Origin: Saturnia japonica
Lineage: Eukaryota > Arthropoda > Insecta > Lepidoptera > Saturniidae
Direction: 5' to 3'
Assembly: GCA_033032175.1 (NCBI GenBank)
Contig: CM065332.1
Coordinates: 853,501 to 917,500, forward strand
Length of the DNA: 64,000 bases
Notes under the pieces: model-generated
Told to the model about the DNA's origin: nothing
Seen by the model: the letters and a program-made list of their open reading frames with translations, nothing else
Database searches by the model: none
Program-made: the position numbers and the translations under genes
Shown: piece by piece, positions 54,001-63,000 of the stretch
How the letters are laid out: each line of letters starts with the position of its first letter
Numbering within the stretch: position 1 is the stretch's first letter

Positions 54001-57000
54001 GCTACGTCCTAAAGTAAATACCAGCTTTCTTGATGCATCAGCATATTTGCTTGAAGCTTCTTGCATTTTCTGTGAACAATACTTAAGTGTTAGCTGAATT
54101 TGCTACATTATTAATTTTGTAATTCTGTTCGTATACATGTTTTCGTGATAGACATCTTCTAAAGAATAATGATCACGAATACGATATTTTTTTGTCTGTT
54201 TGTCCCTCCAGTATTTCTGTCCATATTTAACACAAAACCAAATGGTAAATAGGTTACAAGAATTAAACTCAATAACGATTAGAATTTTATAAACATAAAA
54301 TTAATTCTCAACTAATCTTGTTAAAGTGTTGTAAACGGAAAGTGTTTGTTATTCCTCAATTGAGATAGGTTATTAGAATTCTCAATAATATAAGTAAATA
54401 TAAAATTACGTTAAGAAACTAATCATTTTGAAATAAATACGTGTAGCCGTAAGGCATCGCAAGTAATATCAAGAAATTGATTAAAGGTTTTCAGGTGTGT
54501 TACTCATACTGTGCCAGCATATTCGTATATCCATAAACGAATCGCCTTCTTAAAACTCTACTGGACATTATCAGAGCGGACTCTCAAGTTAGGGCCCACC
54601 TTTTACACAATTTATCTCAGATCCAGTAAATTTTATCTTCGAATGAACAACAGTTAGCCTTAATACAATTTTGGATTTTGCTGATCTAAGTAAAATAGCG
54701 TATAAATACCTCATGATCCTCACTTCCAGTAACCGTGCATGTTTTTTTCATAGAATCACATAGACCCCTGAGTTCATCAAGCAGCTGCTGTCGTGAACAA
54801 CCATCTTTGGCACTGCCTAAAGCTTGTACGTCTGGAATAGACAATGTACCATGAAAAGTAGCAAGAGTACTTACTTACTTATTAAGCTCATTGACCTCAC
54901 TGACCTTAAAATAGCTAGGATTATTAATTTTTTTTTTGCTATTTTTTAGAATGTATCCCGTATTGATAAAAAATATAGTAAGACAAGATAAAGATATAGT
55001 AAGTTTAAAGTTTCGTTCAGAACAGAAATTTTTTACTTTATTGATATTAAACATCTATAATGTGGCAGGTCAGACCAGTTGTTGGCATGGCGACGTGTTG
55101 GTCCCAACGTTGGCGACTGTTGGCGTGGCGACGCTTTGTGAAACCGAGATCGTTTTTTAAATAGACAGACTAGATCATTTAAAGTTTCATGTTAAAACAT
55201 GGATAGATTAAAAGTGGTTGGTAGATATCACGACCACCATACACATAGTAACTAAATAAACATCTTCACGTGACTTTCTTTTGCTTTGTTGTGTTTCGGA
55301 ATCACCCAGTTGGTTTTTATTCATACTTTTTTTCATTTATTTTTGTATATTCAGTAAGATGTTTCACGTCTGCCGAGCGTTCCGTTGCGGCCAACTTTTT
55401 TATCATTCAATAGATAGACATATTTAATAAAAAACTTGAACATTAACTCATTTAATTCCTTTAAAATAATATACATTTAGTTTTAATATAACATTGATAC
55501 CTTAGTGGCCATCAGTTTATGTTTTTTGAGCTAATAACGTAAAAGTGCGAATTATAATTGATTATGTTACAAATTAAAATGTGCATATCTACTAATGAAA
55601 GAGCTTGGATGTAAATACAAAAGTTTTACTTACTATATTGAAAAAAAATGAGATTAATAATTTCCAAATAATAAAGACATACGTACCTTTAACCAACTCC
55701 GGCACTAATTCCTTGATAGTGTTCATGGAGTTTACCGCTGTTGAATAGTCGATCACTTTCGGATCTGTAATTTAATTGAATCTTAACCCGTTTGCAAAAT
55801 CTGCTAGTGGCAAAGCAAACTAAAAGTCTTTTTCTTTTATTGAAAAATGTATTGATGTCGTAAAAATATATGGCGATAGATTTCTAACTCTATTTAGAAC
55901 TAAAACTTTAACAATTATACCTTATTTTGATTTCGCTATTTTGTTTCATTATTAAGTAATAATCCATCAAGAAAGAAAATAATTAAAAATATTGCATTGG
56001 GTTGAACGTGGAAACTAAATCGCAACATTTTTTTCACTGCAAATCAAAATTTTCACCACGCTCATTCATCGTAATTAAATTTTCTTTTGAATTTATCTTC
56101 ATAATTCCAAATAATGGGGCGGGAAATGTAAGTTTATAAATTCAATACCGTAACCAATTTATTAACATTCTCATTACAATGCGATAACATACCAGAATGA
56201 GCTGTCAGATAAAGCGCTACAGCGGCATTCAGTTTTCCAATCTTGTCAGCCGCTGCTCGCTCTGTCTCCTCAAGCTTCTCCTTGTTTAGAGCTGGTCCTT
56301 TATATGTCTGAAAAGTAATTACTTGTTTATCTCTTTTAACCTTAATTCTCATTGTCAATGTAAAAATAAAGCTTATTTTCGAAAGTTCAAGTGCAATATC
56401 TTTTCAAACTTTATCAATAATTAATCCAGTGGTTCTTGACTTATTGAAAGTTTATTCTTCTTCTACTATTTCTCCAACTACTGCAGATTAAAAATCACCT
56501 ACATACCAACTGTGTTCATTGGTCCCAATACAGTAACATTTTTCAACAGCTTTGTTATAAGTCAAGTAAGACTAAGTAGTAATAAGTAGTAGTAGTAAAT
56601 AATAGTAGTAGTAGTAGTAGTAAAAGTAGTAATCAATGCATCCTACCGGTCATGATCTATGGAGCCAAAACGTGCAAACTCACGGTTGAACTGGTTCACA
56701 AATTTCAAGGTATGAAAATAGATATTCCCGGGGTTTCTTTGAAGGATACAATCAGAAATGTAGTATTCAGACAGATAACTAGGGCTATTGACATAGCTCA
56801 AAGGATTAGCTCGCTGAAGTTGCAATGGGCTGGTCACATATGCCAAAGAACTGATAACCGATTAGGTAGACGGAGTTTAGGAGTGGAGACCGCGTTTATA
56901 TAAACGAAGTGTGTGACGCTCTTCTACAAGATTGAGCAACGACCTGCGCAGGGTGGTTGGATTCGACTGGATGAGAAGGACTGAACATCTGGTCCAGTGT

Positions 57001-60000
57001 CAATTTTTGAGCAAGGCCTATGTTCAGCAGTGGATAGATACAGGCTGATAGTGATCCTCAATCTGGCAACTACTCCACCAGTAAATAGTTGTAATATGTA
57101 GGTGAAGATTCAAGGTTGCATATTCAAGATTTATAAAAAAAAATCATAACAATAAGGATAATGATTCGACTTTCTGTAAATGTACAATATGAAACAAAAT
57201 ATAAAATGCCTGTACTATAAAGATTAGGTAGTGATTCGCTGTTCTGAGTATCTATATTGTGAAAATCCATGTCTATCGGGATCGTGATTACCTGATAGAC
57301 GTCTCTGTCAGCGTCATCGAGTATGTGTAGTGCAGTGGAAGCTGCTGCTATGAATGATGCTCTTCGGAGACTTGAATCGATCCTTTCGTCTTCTTTGAAG
57401 CTTTTACGAGAACGCTAAAAATGTTGATACGTTAGTTATATACTTTTAAAGAAAACATATTATAAAAAATATATATTACTTTAAGCTCAGAATACCTGGC
57501 TTACTCTTAACACCGAAGATGTTAGAAGTTTAGGCCTTACAAATTTAATATGGGATTTTTATTGGCAGTATACTAACATTCAGAAGATCGCTTCGTCGTT
57601 TAGTCCTCGGATCCATAGAGAAATACATTTTTGTCGTCAGGTCTGCTATATTCTTCGCAGCATTTTCAGCGTCATGTGGATTCTAAAATGAAATTTATGT
57701 CTTACTAGCGTTTGGAAAAAAAATATTACGATAACTTATATACAAAGTAAAAAACAGTAAATTTTATTATTCACAAAATCTATTAAAAGGTTAACCCTAT
57801 GGTTGCCTATGCACATCTGTAGAATTCAAATACGTTGTTTAATTAGATTAGAATTAGATAGAATTTAAGTTGATAGAAACCATGTAGAATTTACATAGAA
57901 AAGCGTCTCTATAATAACTCTTTTAAACCGCTCAGCGTCGTACTTTACTGTTTTCTTTAGGTCAGAAGAATTAAGTGCAAATGAAAGAGGTTTTTATACA
58001 TTAGCTATTAGAAGTAGCCTTGTTTGCGACTGATCTCATAGAGAAATAGTTCCTAACAGGGCCTCAAAATTTTTGTTTAATGTTCACCAACTTACAACTT
58101 TCCCAGTAGCTGTAGAATCTGTCAACGTCTTAACAAATTCAGATAGGTCCTGAAGATCATTCAATAGCTTCTGCTTCTCTTCTTCGGTGGATTGCTTCTC
58201 TGCGGTCTTCGTTATACCTAAGTAAATTATATTCTATAAGCAGTAAACACATGTATGCCCAATGTCTACCCAAACTAAGATATTTTATTAACTAAATAAA
58301 AACATTGATAAAAACTGAAAGGCCTATGTCACAATGTGACTTTTGTAGCGCGTAGTATTTGCATGATCAACTAATAACGATTCTTGTTTTAAAGTGATAA
58401 GGAATCCTATCCTGTTGTATTCCGCAGATATGCTTGTGTTGAAGAAAAAAAAATTTCAGTAGCAGCGTGTACGGACTCTACGTTGATCAACATGATTTCG
58501 AATACTTGCAATGAGCCAGAGTTTTCGATAAAGGAAAACATCGTGATGAAATCATGGTATTTTCTAATACCCTATTTTCTAGATATCACCCTCAAGTTGT
58601 AAATCTGTCACCAAGCATCTATAGGTGTGTTCCGGCAGCTGCACTTGAGAGCCAGTTTTTCACTAGGCTTGGCGTGTTACCATCTTTGGTCACAACGTCG
58701 CTAACGGTAAAGCGGTGTAAAATAGTAAATTAAAAAAAATATATTCACAGAAAGGCTGTTACTCTAATGAAATACTTACCAACGTTCAGCACCGGCATGA
58801 TTTCCCTGTTTATAGTATCAACAGTTCTTTGCACTTCTCTTATATTCTGCTCATTAGGATCTGAAACATTAAATTTTCGTTTTAGTATATTCAAAGATGA
58901 AATATTATCGTTGGATGACAGTATGTTACCATATTAATTTTTAAAGATTTTTACAGGCATTGCATTCCTTATAGGGTGAGCATATACGTCTTGAAAATCA
59001 AACGATGTAAGTTCAAAACATAACCTTTGTTGAAAGAAAACACCATGATGTGACACTAGTGTCTTCGATTTTATAATCATAATTTTTAAACGCAAACCTG
59101 GACCAAAATAAAACAAATCTAAAAATAATAAATATTACGTACCCGTTAGTAGAGTAACTATGCTAACTGACATAGTGTTCAAACGATTTAGCCGCCTCAC
59201 GCAATCCATTGGCATGTCGGTACGCATTGGTACTTCACCTTTCTGAGCCATGAGAAAATTGTATTTTATTTTATACATTAACAAATCTTGAAATTCACGA
59301 TGTGCCTGATTTATTTTATGCATATAGTAATACAACCATACGCAGTATTATTACTTAACAAGAGATTAGATTGTGTTAAAAGGCATTGTTATAATAAACT
59401 GAATAAGCTACTGTGCTTCAAGTATAAAATTATTTTGCCTTACTATTAAGAAGAAAATAATGAAGAAATGCTAACAGTCTATTGGAAAATGAGTCTACAT
59501 AAATATATTGAGGACTACCTTAAAAACACCGTAGGTACCTTCATCAGGAATAATTGGTTAAAATTCAAATTCTGCTATATCCTTTATTAGAGAATTAGCT
59601 ATTTAAGGCTGGCTATACTTTGAAGCTAGGGTAGGAGCTATGAACATCTGCATGAAAAAGATCCACGATAACTCATTGGGATTCATCAGCGTCGGTTAAA
59701 TCATTGTGTAACAATATCATTTAAACTAAAAGAAATGAGCAATTTCATACAATCGATTTTAGTCTAAACTTAAGACTTATAGTATTAGGAAATTTGATAA
59801 TGATTGAATATACTTACGACAGCTTGCTGCTGCTTATTGACCTGATCAGCGACAACAATTTGGTGCTTGTTGACTATTTGGGCCCCTCCTTGTAATACAT
59901 GCTCTGTAAGAAGCATTTAATGTATGCAATGTAAAATCAATTTGTGGATACTCGTCAGAAATTCTCCTTAGTCGAATGGATTGCAGCAACTGCTTTAAAA

Positions 60001-63000
60001 TTTAATGGCATATATTAGTTTTATTAAAACCTAGCATTTATATATTTAACTGCAATTTGCACTGGAATATATTCATAACATATTACTTTTGAAATCAGAT
60101 CAAATAGGTAGTTCCAGAGATTAGTATGATCAAATAAATAATCTCTCTCTTACAATAATCCAGGAAAAAAACACCATCATTATAAATTCTAATATGTGTT
60201 ATATAGCTGGTTCTTTCAAGACTTATATTAAGGAACTATGAACTTCTCTTCTCTAAATACCTGGATTCTTTGACATCACGTGCTGAGCTTCAATGAAACA
60301 TTCAGATACCAGCTTTTGAGGGTTGTTCGACACCATCTGGATCACATTGCCTCTAAAATAAACAAAAACGTCTTACAATGTCTTTGGGTAAAATTATTTT
60401 TCTGTATAAATAAGGATGCTGTTTGGGTTATGTGTCATTAAGAGTATTTTATTTATTTATTTTAAATAAATAAAAATGGGTAACTTTTCACAAAGAAATC
60501 AGCGGAATGATGGAGTAAAAATATATCCTATCAAAACATTATGATAATTCGTTTAATCTTTTACACAAATCAAGTTATGATCTATTTAAGTTCACCGTTT
60601 CACCGCGTCAATAAATATCTTCCTCTCAGCGGTAGCCACCCTTCATAGATTGTAAGTTAATATTTATTATTAGATATTTTTCGGTTTGATTATTGAATCT
60701 GTACTAACAACCTACTGTTTCATGCTTTACTATTGATCCACACTATTGGCTGGGTGTGACAGCAACAACTGTCTTTTAGGTACAATCTCGATCAGCCCAA
60801 ACCTTCGCACATATCAAGAAAATCTTTAAGTAAATTATCCTAGCCGCCACGTTAGTGCGCAGGTAGAGACCTCATGATATCCATCCAAGAGATGTTGAAT
60901 GAACTAGCAACCAACCCAAATATGTAAACAAATAGACAACCATCACAAAAAAGCCCCCTTTTTAAAGAAAATCAAGACACACCCGAGAATACCGAAGTCG
61001 CAAGAATGCCACCTATAGAAGGAAAAGCCCTAGAGAGGTAACCCCACGTGCTCAGTGTATAAGACGAAGACTCGTCTTGACGGAACAGTGTCGATCGAGC
61101 TATCGGACAATTTATCGTAGTTAGTACGTGATTTGTTGTCTGTTATTCATGTCCAGGACAGTGTTCTTTTCTATGCTATTATAATTTTCAATAATGTCAT
61201 TTAAGACAATGCCGTATTATCTTGGTTCACTAACACTTCAGCAAAATTAATGATTCAAACATCGTTTTAAAGCTTTTCGTTACCCGCAATTAATGAAAAA
61301 TACACAAAACTAATGTCTCCGATTATATTAAAAAACTTCAATTAATTCAACATATTATGGTATTTGTAATAAAAATAATTATATTCAAGTAACATATAGG
61401 AGGCGCCATTTGTTAACAAACATGAAAACTCTTCATGTGTTTACATTCCAGATTTTGTAAGATATCCGAAGTATTACAGTCATAATGCTACTGAACCAAA
61501 ACAAATAAATATATAGGTGCAGCAAATAATGATGTAGGCACATTAAAAAACAAATAAAAATTAAATACATACTTGGACGCTTCCACATTATCCTGATAGA
61601 TGATGATCCCTTCATTTCCAGGACTGCTATCCTTCGCTAGCATCCTCTTTCGTATGATATCAATATACCCTTCCAGTATGTCGCGGATACGGTGAGCGTC
61701 CCGTGTCTTTACGCTGTACTCTTTCTCACTAAAATAATGTAAAAGTTCTTTCTTAGCTTATTGGTTGTTGTTTTTCACCAATGTTAGGTAATTGAAGTGA
61801 TTAAGAATCAGTGCTAACATGTTCAGATAGCACATTGATTGAAGATAAACATTATGAGTAAAGCATAGAACGGTGATAGATTATTTTCTAACACCTACCT
61901 GGCTAGCTATTAGCCCTAAGGAAAAATCTATCACCAGGAACTTATTGGTATATTCTGGTAGCTGCACTTGAGAACCAGTTCTCCGATACGCTTACTTTGA
62001 TATGATCTTATGCTACAGATAAGCATTTAGATCAAACGCAAAAATATAAAACATTACATTTGGGATTTTCCGAAAAAATTTCAGACCTATCTTTGTTTAT
62101 TATTTTGTAAAAACTCGGAACATTGACGGAACTGTCCTTGATGGCAAGCACAACAGCGACCACCAATAAATCTAAATCTATCAGCGACTGTCGCTGTCAT
62201 GACGGAGTGAAAGAACCCGATATCGTAAGGTGGGAACGTACTGGCCGGGAGAAGATTTCATAGCTTTAGAGAACGATAAAGATAAGCCAAAGATAACTAT
62301 TTACGAGGAAAGGGAAGTTGAACATTTGGTAAGTATTAGGTGAATGTATCTATGGGAGCGGAAAGTTTTGTAAAGTAAGATTTCAAAATTCACTACCTAT
62401 AGTCACCAAAGTTGAGAGTAAATGTTTCCGATTTCCCAGCCTGGTAAGTCTTGACGTGAGTGAGAGGCCACACTTGCAGGATCTCCTTGGTTACTTCATC
62501 CAACCTGAGGATTGACTCCGAATTGATTCCAAGGAGGCGAGGTACAAGTTTCTTTTTTCCTTTTTGTTTCTCCTACAGAACGAGACAAAAACATTGAACT
62601 TTAAATTTAACCTCATAACCAATGTGTAACTTAGTCAAGATTATTTTAATTTTTTTTTTACAGCTGTACTGTAACATGTTAGAATATTTTTAAGAGAGAT
62701 AGAACACAGAACCATGTTAGAGCTTGCATATTTCTTCATAACTTTTCCTACCTCAGCTACAATAAGCGCCATCTACAAAAAAAAAGACAAAAACGTGTCG
62801 CCTCACAGAGCGCATAAAACTATTGCGTCTCCGTCGCAAATTAAAAGAATAAATCAGATAATAGTTAGGCTCGGACTTCACAAACCCCCCCGAGGTTCCA
62901 TAGTGCTTCAACAGTGCGTGATGTGCAGTGCACAGAAGCCACGAAAATTAACATCAGCACGCCCGAGGGATCTCTAGGGAGAAAACATCTAAAACAATAC

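Larger units (their letters stand above)
51961..57414 (-). repeat. Cassette 1 (R1-R2-like unit, most talin-like)
   Basis: Exons G1 57292-57414, F1 56193-56307, E1 55687-55764, D1 54710-54831, C1 53977-54069, B1 53606-53764 and A1 51961-52171. F1 to A1 follow talin R1-R2 helix by helix: '[14 protein letters not shown]...NTI' compares with talin 'TAGDPAETDYTAVGCAVTTI', and A1 has '[19 protein letters not shown]' against 'SPVCQEQLVEAGRLVAKAV'. This is probably the ancestral unit. Confidence 0.85.
57578..59242 (-). repeat. R1-like half-cassette (F0, E0, D0, C0)
   Basis: Exons 59143-59242, 58780-58860, 58096-58217 and 57578-57682 follow the F-E-D-C order and phases of the cassettes, but no B or A exon follows. 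With G1 they could make one five-helix bundle ahead of cassette 1. Confidence 0.7.
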
